From: Pycnococcus provasolii
Taxonomy: Eukaryota > Chlorophyta > Pseudoscourfieldiophyceae > Pseudoscourfieldiales > Pycnococcaceae
Reading direction: 5' to 3'
Length of the DNA stretch: 64,000 bases
NCBI GenBank assembly: GCA_938743325.2
Contig: OW568897.1
Span: 310,001-374,000 of the forward strand
Shown here piece after piece: positions 18,388-27,294 of the stretch. The translations under genes and the position numbers were made by a program. Positions within the stretch are counted from its first letter, which is position 1. Every line of letters starts with the position of its first letter. Under the pieces are notes generated by a model, which had not been told where the DNA came from, made no database searches, and saw nothing but the letters and a program-made list of their open reading frames with translations.

Positions 18388-19566
18388 CTAGCTGATTTTG
18401 GGAGGCGAGCACACCACGCCGTCGCTGGCGTGCTCCTTGAGCCACGTCTTCATCGTCTGAATCTGGTGATTTTGTGTCGCCACGATAGAACGCAACAAAT
18501 CTTCCACTTCAGAATCGTAGCCCTTGGCCTTTGTTGAGTGCTTCATGGCGATTCGCGACATCTGCACGGCGTTCTCATGGTGCGGAATCATCTGCTGCAT
18601 GAAGACTGCGAGCGGGTTGTCTGCCACTTCCTTGACGCGCATCATGTAGTTCATCTTGCAGTTGATAGCTTGCATGCAATTGCTAAAGTCGGAGCCGGTG
18701 CGGTCGCACAGGAAATCCTGCTTGCTGCAGAACTCGTCCTGCTTGCTGTGGTACGGGTCCACGTCGAACGTGCCGCACTTGTTGTCAAAGGCAGCGCTCG
18801 GCGTTCCATAGTAAGTATCCCCGAGATCGTCGGCGCCAGCCAACTTGAGCGTGTTGTGGGACTCGTTCGCGTCGGTTACTTCGATGTAACCGCTCATACC
18901 CGCGTGGATATGACAAAAGTAGAAGAACGTCTTCGTCTTGCTGTTTGCTGGGATGGTTATTTTGACGCCGTATCCGGCGTCTCCGCCTGCTTCGACCCAC
19001 TGGTCCTGCGGGCGCTGGAAGAGCGGCTCGTACACGTCCAGACCACTGACCTTGCCTTCGTTCCAGTTATCGATGCTTTCGTACACGCCGTTGATGCCGT
19101 ACAGCGGCGCCTCCTTTACGCCCGCCCCAGGATCGCATGCGAATTTCGCGGTTGAGCAGTCGTCCGGCGTTGGCTCCTCCAGTTCGGGCACTTCGGGTTC
19201 CGGTCCGAAACCGTGCGCGCCGTCTGGGTAGTACGCGAGGCCAAGAGGGTGCATCCAATTGCTCTTATCCTTCTGCAGCAACGTGTACGTGACGCCCTTC
19301 TTGATGAGAAGCTTCGGCGAGACGCCTGTGCAGTTCTCCACCTCGTACTGCCCCCACTCGCCCTCGTAGGGGTTGACTTTAAATACGAATTCGTTCTTCG
19401 CGTTCGGTGAACAGTTCTGGTTGCGCATCAAAGGTGTCCCCGTCTCATTTCCAAGCACGCGATCATCGGCGCTAACATCGCACACGCACAGCAAGAGGCC
19501 GACAACAAAGGAGAACAAAAGGTTCATGGAAAACTGCTTCAAAACTGCCAACATCAAAATCGGCAT
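18388..19566 (-). CDS. Secreted cupredoxin-like protein fused to DUF305
   Basis: 392 residues from the ATG at 19566. A second ATG at 19527 gives a cleaner signal peptide (NLLFSFVVGLLLCVCDVSA), so the start is uncertain. The first domain is cupredoxin-like: WMHPLGL supplies His106, and the C-terminal loop FCHIHAGM supplies Cys218, His221 and Met224, a complete type 1 copper ligand set. A linker with several Cys (CGTFDV, FCSKQDFLC, CMQAINC) leads to a DUF305 domain (about 305-380) with FMQQMIPHHENAVQMSRIAMKH split as QQMIPHHENA and VQMSRIAM. DUF305 proteins such as cyanobacterial CopM bind copper and export it. Likely role: extracellular or endomembrane copper binding or redox. It is intronless. 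Confidence 0.82.
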   Translation of the reverse strand: MPILMLAVLKQFSMNLLFSFVVGLLLCVCDVSADDRVLGNETGTPLMRNQNCSPNAKNEFVFKVNPYEGEWGQYEVENCTGVSPKLLIKKGVTYTLLQKDKSNWMHPLGLAYYPDGAHGFGPEPEVPELEEPTPDDCSTAKFACDPGAGVKEAPLYGINGVYESIDNWNEGKVSGLDVYEPLFQRPQDQWVEAGGDAGYGVKITIPANSKTKTFFYFCHIHAGMSGYIEVTDANESHNTLKLAGADDLGDTYYGTPSAAFDNKCGTFDVDPYHSKQDEFCSKQDFLCDRTGSDFSNCMQAINCKMNYMMRVKEVADNPLAVFMQQMIPHHENAVQMSRIAMKHSTKAKGYDSEVEDLLRSIVATQNHQIQTMKTWLKEHASDGVVCSPPKIS

Positions 19567-20108
19567 AAAGATCCAAAACAAGGAATTTTGAATGAATATC
19601 CGCAAGATTCAATATTCATTTCGAGAGGGCAACTTCACCAACTAAGCTTACCTTCACTTCAAACAAGTGGTCACAAATCAATCCCGTGACAAATCAATCC
19701 CGCACGTGACGTGAAAAAAGGCCACGTGGCCCATTCTTTTCTTTTTTCACGTGGCTGGAAAAGACAAGGGAACCCGTGGGGCGGGAAGGAAAGAGGGTCC
19801 CCGAAGTTAGGGGTTAGGAGGGATCTTTCTTCCCTCGGGGGATCGATCCCATGGCGGGGGTCATGGTGGCGGCGGCGTTACGCAGCTGGCGGCACACAGC
19901 AAGAACGCAGCAAACGTCGCTATGAACGGTCAAGGATCCGTTGAGGTAAGGGCGGTCACCGTTGTCGCATCAAAATCATGCAGAAGCAGATCAAGGACGA
20001 GAGTGCAAACAGCGCACGGAAAGCTCTTTAGCATGGAAAATGAACCAAGAATTTGATCGAATTTTGGGGGGAGGGAGATTTTCTGATTTTTTATTTTTCC
20101 CCCCTAGT

Positions 20109-20149
20109 CGGGGAAATATGACGGGGAAGTTCCCCGTTATATTTCCCCG
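20109..20149. repeat. 41-bp near-perfect palindrome
   Basis: Arms of 20 nt (20109-20128 and 20130-20149) around a single G. They pair with one mismatch. The left arm starts CGGGGAAATATG and the right arm ends ATATTTCCCCG. It would extrude as a cruciform or fold as RNA. It is not next to a stop codon, so a terminator role is unlikely. Confidence 0.85.
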
Positions 20150-20509
20150 TTATAGATATGCCGAGTGCCCTCCCTAAAACTGCCATAGCTTCGCCGTCAG
20201 ACGTCGAAAATGGGCAAATGACCACTCTAAACGCAGTTTCAGACCACGGGCTTTCCAACGAGCCAGGTCTCGTACCAAGCGCACAAATAGCGCAAAAGTT
20301 ACAAAATTGCACTGTCGTCAAAACCCCCTGGTGTTCTCGCGAACCCGGTGTTAAGGTAAGAGCGCGTCGTCGAGGCGAGTCGTTCGGTGTATCGACCTCA
20401 CCGCGCTCTTTTTATCACCCTCATGTGCGTTAGCTCACGAAAGCCGGAATGGCGGGCCTGTAGGGGGCAACCTTTGCCCGTAGTGGAATTGGCTCAGTGG
20501 CTGACGACA

Positions 20510-20932
20510 ATGCGAGCGCAGCATACTACAGAAGAAGAAGGATACTGCTCGGTGGATTTTTCAAATGACGAGAAAATCGACAAGGCTTTCGCAACCTGCG
20601 ACGGTTTGAAAACCGGAGAAGCGTGCAAGACAAACCCTTACTGCGAATTTACCGAGTACAGCTATTGCATGGAACAGTTTGAATGCTCCATGGAGGAGGT
20701 TCCCGACGGTCAGGGCTTCTGCAAGGCCCCGACCACATGCGCTACAACACAGTACATGGTGGCGGACTTTGTGCCAATAGCATCTTATTTTTTTATTGGA
20801 AAACAAATCCGACTTGACCATGCGATCGGGCGGCAGCCGCCCGATCGTTTGCCGCAGTCTTTTTCGTTTTCCGATGTGCCAATAAGGAGGAAAGTGGGAT
20901 TTTGGGTTTTGCCGCAAAGATTAGGGGTTTAG
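20510..20932 (+). CDS. Small Cys-rich open frame, possible gene or gene remnant
   Basis: 140 codons from ATG. Codons 9-82 read like a real secreted-type domain: GYCSVDFSND, ACKTNPYCEFTEYSYC, then EQFECSMEEVPDGQGFC and TTCATTQ, with nine cysteines in regular spacing. From about codon 88 the frame runs into the hairpin element at 20793-20885 and loses protein character. No signal peptide is evident at the ATG. I do not recognise the family. It may be an exon whose 3' part is spliced or replaced, or a duplicated fragment. Direct neighbours offer no clue, although the adjacent copper protein also has a Cys-rich linker. Confidence 0.35.
   Translation: MRAQHTTEEEGYCSVDFSNDEKIDKAFATCDGLKTGEACKTNPYCEFTEYSYCMEQFECSMEEVPDGQGFCKAPTTCATTQYMVADFVPIASYFFIGKQIRLDHAIGRQPPDRLPQSFSFSDVPIRRKVGFWVLPQRLGV
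20771..20885. repeat. Fold-back element with perfect 12-bp core arms
   Basis: The core at 20823-20847 is a perfect inverted repeat (CGATCGGGCGGC, one central A, then its complement). Outer segments are also partly complementary (TTATTGG at 20793 and CCAATAA ending at 20885). A 9-bp direct repeat, GTGCCAATA, occurs at 20771-20779 and 20876-20884, which could be a target-site duplication of a small non-autonomous element, but no terminal inverted repeats abut it. Confidence 0.6.
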
Positions 20933-21252
20933 CGGCCACTCAACCATGTGTTTTTAATTAAGTTGGATATGAATCATCTTGAATGTTTACACCAAGAATC
21001 GTTCAATTCTGACATGAACTCGAGTACTTATGCTATTTCGAACGAAGTGTGTCGTGTCGTACCTTAAGATTTTCCCGTTATGTTGGGTATTCGTTCGCAA
21101 ACGCCACAGAAAAGACTCGTTTTGATTCGGGTGTTACTTTGTTCCTTGTAATGTTCACGAAGTCCTAAGGTAGTTTTCTGGCATACGGAGAGTCCGAAAG
21201 AAAACGGGGTTCTCCTACTATCCTACCTATTGGTTGAGGATCATCTCCCCTT

Positions 21253-21281
21253 ATTAGGGTTTAGACTAGCTAGGGTTACGA
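21253..21281 (+). repeat. TTAGGG-like units upstream of MATE gene
   Basis: ATTAGGGTTTAG and CTAGGGTTACG about 125-155 bp before the MATE start codon. Confidence 0.6.
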
Positions 21282-21406
21282 AATGTCCTTTTTTTTTGCC
21301 TTCTGAAATGTGAGCCCTATCCCGTTGTTGTTTTGTCCATTTGGGAATCGGAATCTGAAAAGTTTTGAAACATCCCCATCCTCCTCCAATAGTTCTTCGT
21401 GCTATC

Positions 21407-23581
21407 ATGGCGCCGCTTCATGTTCATGCGTTGTCTTCCAGCACTTCCAGCACAACCCTGGGGGGACTGCACTCTTCTATTTATCGTGCTCATCACATCG
21501 TGCATATGTCTCGTCGTGCTCGTGCTGACTTTACTTGGAGTTTTTCTTCGCCCGATGCCGATGGGGTTTTTCTTCGTGATTGGCGTTATCCTAAAACTTC
21601 TCATGGTGTTCGTGCTCATCATCATCATCAAGCTCAAGCTTTGTCTATTCACTCACTCAGACGTTCGATTGGGACATGTCGCGCGGTGTCGTCGTCGTCG
21701 TCGTCGTCTTTTGAGTCCGCGGACGCAGATTCATCCCAACATAACGACGAACCGTCGACGTCGACGTCGTCGTCGTCAGATGATGAGGACATATCCAACC
21801 TCAATAACTTTCAACGGCGCATGAGGACGTTCACGCTGCCCGCACTCGGCATTTACGTCAGCGGACCTCTGCTCTCCTTAGTCGATACGAGCATAGTCGG
21901 ACTCAACAGCCCCACCGAGCTAGCCGCCCTCGGACCATCGACCGTGCTGTGCGACGTCTCGCTGTTCTTCTTCAACGCGCTGTCTGTCGCGGCGACGTCG
22001 CTCGTCGCCGCTTCTCTCGTGAACGGAGAGAGGAGGGAAACGTCGTCAGTCGTGCTCTGCGGTGTGCAGGTGGGCGCCGTCGCTGGAACCATCCTCATGG
22101 CCATTCTCATGGTGTTTCCAAGAACACTGCTGAACGCACTCGGCGCACCAGCCGCAACGATCGAACCAGCACTCGCGTACACGTCCATACGCGCACTCTC
22201 CGTACCATTCCAAGTCGTCGCCATGGTCACGTCGAGCTGCATCCTCGGAAAGGGGAACGCGTACGGACCGCTGCGTGCCACGGCCATCGCCGCGGTTGTC
22301 AACCTTGTCGGCGACATTGTTCTCTGCCTCGGACCACCGCAAATGGGCATACGAGGTGCAGCTATCGCCACCACTGCATCGGTCATCCTTCAGTGCCTTC
22401 TCATGCTCCGCCAGACGTATGCCGAGTACCTGTTCCCGTTTGAGTGGTACGCCAAGTCGCTAGCCAAGCGAGTACGGATCATGGCATCGGGAGTCTTCGC
22501 GCGACCGTCAAAGCAGGTGGTTGCAAACTTCTTCACGTACATGGGACCTCTGTCGTTCATCCTGCTCACGCGCGTGTGCGGATTCACGACGGCGGCAGCA
22601 GCCGCAGCCGCGTACGGCACGACGACGCTCGCCGCGCACCAGGTTCTCTTTTCCGTCTTCAACTTCCTCATTGTGTTCGGACAGCCCATCAGCCAGACGG
22701 CGATGACATTTCTGCCGTCAGCAATTGGTGCAGCACGGGCCGATGCAGCGAAACGGGAACGCGATCGCATGCTCACGACCAAAGAAGGCAGGAATGTCGA
22801 GGAGATGGGCATTGGCATCGACGTCGAGGTGCCCGACTACGGCATTCCCGTGCACCTCATGAACGACAAGCCGCGTAAGACAACCGAGAAGCTGACGTTG
22901 CTGAGCTTCTTCGTAGGGATTGGGCTTGCGGCGGTGGCCGCGATCCTTCTTCTCGTCGTGCCGGGTGCATTTACAAACGACGCGATTGTCATCAGCATGC
23001 TACGCACCAACGCTCCGATCGTGTGCATCGGCCTAGCTATCCTCCCCATGAACATCGTGATGGACGGCGTGTTCGTCGCTATGGGCAAGCTGCGCACGGT
23101 GATGGTGTTTACCACGTGCACGTTGGGCGTGCAGATGTTCTGGCTCATTACCGGCATGAAGCTTGGATACGGGCTTCCGGGCATCTGGACTGCCCAGCTG
23201 TGGCGCCTCGCTGTTTTCAACCTCCTCTGCTTCGCCGTGCTGTTTTCGTACGGCCTACTCGGCGCGCGCGATCCGGAAGCTCAGCGCAAGAAAGACGACG
23301 CGGCGCGCGACAAGTACATGGAGGCGTTGAAGAGGAAGTTGTCCAAGAACCCCAAGGCGCTGAGTTCGGAGCAGAAGGGCCGTCTGCGCGCGGAGAGTGA
23401 GGCAAAGATTCGCCAGGAGCTCGCGGATGACTACCGCAAGATGCAAGGTTTATCCGGCGAACTCGTAGACGACGACCCGCAGGTGCAGGAAGCGATGCGC
23501 AAGATTCGCGACGCGGAATTGAGCGGCAGCATCGAGCCGGATCAGCCTCCGCCGTCGTTGAAGCACCTCAAGGACAACTGA
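21407..23581 (+). CDS. MATE-family transporter, plastid DTX/EDS5-like
   Basis: Multidrug and toxic compound extrusion transporter, a proton/sodium-coupled exporter of organic compounds. 724 residues. The first 100 or so are Ser/His-rich, transit-peptide-like, ending in an acidic stretch. Then twelve predicted helices begin with LPALGIYVSGPLLSLVDTSI and LNSPTELAALGPSTV, the usual MATE entry (family: LVDTAFIG, ELAALG). Later segments include ILQCLLMLRQTYAEYLFPF and TLAAHQVLFSVFNFLIVFGQ. A charged C-terminal tail of about 110 residues with coiled-coil character follows. The ATG at 21407 is the first in frame; upstream codons have none. Closest plant types are the chloroplast-envelope DTX45-47. 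The substrate cannot be told from sequence. Confidence 0.88.
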   Translation: MAPLHVHALSSSTSSTTLGGLHSSIYRAHHIVHMSRRARADFTWSFSSPDADGVFLRDWRYPKTSHGVRAHHHHQAQALSIHSLRRSIGTCRAVSSSSSSSFESADADSSQHNDEPSTSTSSSSDDEDISNLNNFQRRMRTFTLPALGIYVSGPLLSLVDTSIVGLNSPTELAALGPSTVLCDVSLFFFNALSVAATSLVAASLVNGERRETSSVVLCGVQVGAVAGTILMAILMVFPRTLLNALGAPAATIEPALAYTSIRALSVPFQVVAMVTSSCILGKGNAYGPLRATAIAAVVNLVGDIVLCLGPPQMGIRGAAIATTASVILQCLLMLRQTYAEYLFPFEWYAKSLAKRVRIMASGVFARPSKQVVANFFTYMGPLSFILLTRVCGFTTAAAAAAAYGTTTLAAHQVLFSVFNFLIVFGQPISQTAMTFLPSAIGAARADAAKRERDRMLTTKEGRNVEEMGIGIDVEVPDYGIPVHLMNDKPRKTTEKLTLLSFFVGIGLAAVAAILLLVVPGAFTNDAIVISMLRTNAPIVCIGLAILPMNIVMDGVFVAMGKLRTVMVFTTCTLGVQMFWLITGMKLGYGLPGIWTAQLWRLAVFNLLCFAVLFSYGLLGARDPEAQRKKDDAARDKYMEALKRKLSKNPKALSSEQKGRLRAESEAKIRQELADDYRKMQGLSGELVDDDPQVQEAMRKIRDAELSGSIEPDQPPPSLKHLKDN

Positions 23582-23747
23582 TGAAGAGCATAACATGTGT
23601 GTAATCCACTGAACCACCCCGAAACGCATTTATTCATTTATTTATTACATTTCATAACAACTTTGTACTACTTCGTACGTATGTGTGTTTATATAGTCCT
23701 AGCAGGAGCGTGCATGTACAGTGGCGAAGTTTGTTACAAGTTGATGA

Positions 23748-24275
23748 CTACAAGCTCAGCATGTCCTTTGCTGTTCGTCCTCTGTTGTCCTCCAAGGTGC
23801 TGAGTCCCGCGTGTGCCCGTTCCAGCACAGCTAGCACGTCACCATGCCCGCCACGCGCGGCGTCGTGCGCCGCCGTCTGCCCGTCCGTATTTCTGATTGA
23901 TGCGTCAGCACCCGCGTCCAACAACAAACTAACGACTTCGATGTGGCCCGTGAATGCCGCACGGTGAAGTGCGGTAGAGCCCCCCGCGCGCGTGGTTGCG
24001 TTCACGTTGCACGCGCTCGCAATCAATAAGCGAACGCACTCGACGTGTCCCGCGCGTGCGGCGTAGTGCAGGGGCGTGTACCCGGACGCGTTCTCGGCAG
24101 TGCCGTCGGAGTGAACGCAGGAAGGTCGACGTGCGATGATAACGCGCAAGTCCTGCACGCGTCCCTTCGACGCTATGTTGCACGCACTCCTCGTGAAGTC
24201 CATCTCCTCGAGCGACTGATCGTACGGCGTGCCTGCGTCGACATCGTCGTGGCTGCCGTGGCCGCCGCGCCCCAT
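23748..24275 (-). CDS. Ankyrin-repeat protein, ANKRD39-like
   Basis: 175 residues. N-terminal [18 protein letters not shown] matches the ANKRD39 entry (LEEMDFERGIWSAA). Four ankyrin repeats follow, e.g. [20 protein letters not shown], split as GYTPLHYAA and [47 protein letters not shown] short tail [12 protein letters not shown] ends the protein. I chose the ATG at 24275 ([11 protein letters not shown]) since upstream sequence is a TTCGGGTTTT-like leader. Function of the family is poorly known. It is convergent with the MATE gene (166 bp). Confidence 0.82.
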   Translation of the reverse strand: MGRGGHGSHDDVDAGTPYDQSLEEMDFTRSACNIASKGRVQDLRVIIARRPSCVHSDGTAENASGYTPLHYAARAGHVECVRLLIASACNVNATTRAGGSTALHRAAFTGHIEVVSLLLDAGADASIRNTDGQTAAHDAARGGHGDVLAVLERAHAGLSTLEDNRGRTAKDMLSL

Positions 24276-24572
24276 GCGGGTGCAGTTCCGATGAGGAAGA
24301 AAGGGAAAACCCAAAACGGTGAAAAAGTGAAAACCCGAATTACCCGGGGGTTCGGGCTTTTGGCAATATCTTGGCAAATTCTTCACGCCGGAGCTCACAC
24401 AGCGATCGACTCACACAGTCAGTCGTCGCACGCACGCACGCACGCCTGCCTCTCGCAACCATCATCATTGATCACTCACCAGGTCGACACCACCCACGTA
24501 CACACATTAGTAGTCACAACAACACACACAACAACACCGAAAGAAGAAGAAGAAATTCGAAATGTCGTCCAA

Positions 24573-26685
24573 CTACATCTCCATTACCCCCGCGCGCGAA
24601 GCCCCCGGCGCAGCCCGCCGAGGCCCGGCGCGCTCCGTTTCCACGCGTGGTGATGGAGGATCTGGCTTCTGCTCCTCCCAGTCAAACTTGTAGTCGTCCG
24701 GCATTCCAACGTGCTCCTTGTCTTGGAATTGCGACCAAGCGAACGGCGGCAGAGCTCCAGTTCCTCCCTGGGTCGGGCCGTTCACGGCGTATGCCACCAT
24801 GTCGCCAGCTATTGACGCCGCCGATACCTTGCCATCCAAGCAGCCGTCAGGAACGGGATTTTTCCCTAAGTCCCCACGGGAGCAGATGGCGCCAAAGGGA
24901 GATCCCCCCGAGTACGGATCGTGCTTGAAATCGTTATAGCGCAGGATCGCCTTTAGGCCGTCGAGGTCGTGGACGTTGCCGGCATCGCGGCGGAAAATCT
25001 TTGCGCGCGGCGCGAGCTGGTAGTTGAGTCCTTCGACAGCGGAAGCGAAGTCTTGTCCCCTCGCGCGCTGAGAGTCGACGAACTGCGGATAGCCGCTGAT
25101 GTCATAGATCTTGCGCCAATATGGAACATTGTATGAGGGGAAGTGAGACAGCTCGAGCTCGCGCGTTGCGTCTCCCGTGACGACGAGTGTGGGCACCTGC
25201 TCGACGATCGTGAGAAGACCAGGTTCGAGCGCAGAGCCGGGCTGGAAGAGTGAGAGGTCAAGCACCATGTACTGGTTATTGTACGTTCCCGAGTTGTGCG
25301 TTGCGATGACATCGCCCCAGCCCTGACCGTTTTCTGCGATGGAGTTCGCAACGCGCACACGCTGCCATGCGAGTACTGACTCAGGTCGAACCCCTTCTTG
25401 GTAAAGCGTCTTGTTGAATACGTTGTTGGTGGTCTGAATCATCGCCATGGTGCCCTTGAGCGGTGCTGGCCCATCTTCGTCTTCGCCTTGTGCAGGCGCC
25501 TCCTTCATCAGGTAAAAGTCGTCGAGCGACGACAGATATCCAGGATAGGATGAGAAAGAGGAACGCGGGCGTACGGCAGAGGGCGCGGGAGCCTTTGAAA
25601 AGTCGTAGTGCTTGTAAATGCGCGTCATTGTCTCTGTTTTTTTGTTTTTGTTTTTTCGTGTGTTAGGTGCATAGTTAGTGATATTGTTGTTTATCATCCG
25701 CCACGAATGGGTTAGAGGTGCACTTACGGTAGCCGTACCACGCCGTATGTCCGAAAACAATATCCTTTAGGTCACCTGTTGGTCGGATTAAAGCACTGCA
25801 GTGTCCGGCTCGCCCGAGTTCGACACGAAGTTCGTCGGGATTCATATCGTCGTACTTTGGCACTGGCTCGCCCTTGAGCACGTTTGCCAAGTCGATTATG
25901 TCGCCCGCGGCGTTCAGGGCGTACAGCTCTGTTTGGTTGAGCGCGCGCAGGGAAGGGTCTGCTTCTGCCGCCTTTTTGTATCCGGCGGCCATTCCGACGA
26001 ACTGCGCGTGTACGTGCTTGACTCCGTCCCAGAATCTTGAATGGTCGTCGTCATGCTTGTTAGCAATTTGCGCCTCGATCCACGTGCGTTGCTGGTCGAG
26101 CCATGCGTAGACGTCAGGTAGGTGAATGCCGCTGTCTTTCCACATGGCGAAGACGTTTTGCGCGTGGTTGCTGATTCGCTTCGCGGTGAGCTGTCCCTCG
26201 CACATGCCTGCAGCCGCAGCAGCCGCGACGGACGTGTCAGAGTCGTGTGCGACGTTCGGCGGGGCATCCGCGACTATGGAGAGCGCGCCAAATCCCCCAC
26301 GCGGTCTGTGCGAGGCGTCGACGTAGTTGCACGACGCACCGACACCATCACCAGAGGTATTTTTAACGCGTACAACCAGAGAAACCTGCTTCTTCTTCTT
26401 GTTGTTGGAGGAGGAGGAGGATGGGAAAGAAACATCCCCCACTGAGACTACGTGATGCGAGTGTAACGAAGAAGCGAGTTGTTCGAAGAATGAAAATGAC
26501 TCGCCCTGGAAAACGGAGGAGCCATCACCAGTAGCACCCCGACGCATCGAATCGAACGAATCCTCTGATGCCGAAACACAGAAACACACATCAATGAGAC
26601 ACACGAGCAAGATGAGAGAGACCTTGCAAGATGAGATGAGTGTGTTGTGATCAAGCTTAACTTTCATCAAGGTGGAAAGCGACAT
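24573..26685 (-). CDS. Phospholipase B-like hydrolase (PLBD), two exons
   Basis: Lysosomal/secreted Ntn-type hydrolase of the phospholipase B-like (laminin-A-named) family. Exon 1 is 25728-26685 and exon 2 is 24573-25633. The 94-nt intron has GTAAGT at 25727 and CAG ending at 25634, with a CTAAC branch-type site. Splicing restores one frame of 672 residues. A signal peptide (SLILLVCLIDVCFCVSA) is followed by the small N-terminal chain. The predicted nucleophile is Cys296 (GHCSALIRP), with His313 (FGHTAWYGY) 17 residues later, the same spacing as Cys249/His266 in mouse PLBD2. Exon 2 has VRVANSIAENGQGWGDV, SGTYNNQYMVLDL, SYNVPYWRKIYDISGYP, LAPRAKIFRRDAGNV and ILRYNDFKHDPYS, all family blocks. 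The C-terminal tail is Pro/Arg-rich. Confidence 0.9.
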
Positions 26686-27294
26686 GTATGTTCTGTATCA
26701 CACACCAGAATGGATGGTTGAGTGGTGACGTGTCCTATGTAATACGTTTGCGAATGAATGAATGAAGATTCGAAGGAATAGTTAAGAAGGCTGACGTTAC
26801 ATACCAACTAACCCCTAATATTGGGTAGTTTTTAGGAAAGTAAGAATGATTGTTACTGAGGTCAAAAAGTAGAGCGCGCCGCCAGCGAGCCGCCAGCGAG
26901 CCGCCAGTAGGGCGCGTCATAAGCTGGTAGAGCGCGTCAGAAAACGTCTTGAAACGTCTTGATGTGATGCCATGGTAGTGGCGGCAGGTCAAGACGTGAT
27001 GAACGTCTTGAAAGTCGGTTTAAAAGATCATTCGGATGATTTAGGGGTTAGAAACCAAAGATGGGGGTTCGCAACCAATGACCAACGGTCATACTAACCC
27101 TAACCACCTAAGGTTACCCTAACATTGAACCGACAGAAGACAAACCCCTAATCGCCAACGTCGTTCCCTCCCAACCCCTAATAATCAATCCCTTCCGTTT
27201 TTCGGTTTTTTTCCCCGGACCTTTTTTTCCGCCGCCGCCGTTTCCCCAGGTGGTTTGGTTTGGTTCGACCCAGGTGATCATTACTTTTTCCGCC
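26686..27294. other. Head-to-head interval PLBD/NOC3 with short tandem motifs
   Basis: No gene. Around 26880-27010 there are repeated GCCGCCAGCGA units and three AACGTCTTGA motifs, some inverted. CCCTAA units lie at 27092-27120, and a GGTTTGGTTTGG stretch just before the NOC3 start may be leader or leader intron. Confidence 0.5.
27092..27120 (-). repeat. CCCTAA units in PLBD/NOC3 promoter
   Basis: ACTAACCCTAACC followed by GGTTACCCTAAC, about 180-200 bp before the NOC3 start. Confidence 0.6.

Larger units (their letters stand above)
19567..21406. other. Gene-poor 1.8-kb region with palindromes and a repeat
   Basis: Contains a CACGTG-bearing inverted repeat (about 19708-19754, arms ACGTGAAAAAAG and CTTTTTTCACGT), a tandem pair of CAAATCAATCCCG (about 19675-19700), the near-perfect palindrome at 20109-20149, a Cys-rich frame (20510-20932) and the hairpin at 20793-20885. 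TTAGGG-like units occur at 21253-21281. No gene of known family. Confidence 0.55.

Noticed and set aside
20091-20321. Minus-strand frame of 76 codons with several Cys
   Set aside because: It includes the palindrome and has no support from composition or motifs; kept only as repeat-like DNA.
20491-20512. tRNA-like GGCTCAGTGG
   Set aside because: No matching T-arm within 80 bases.
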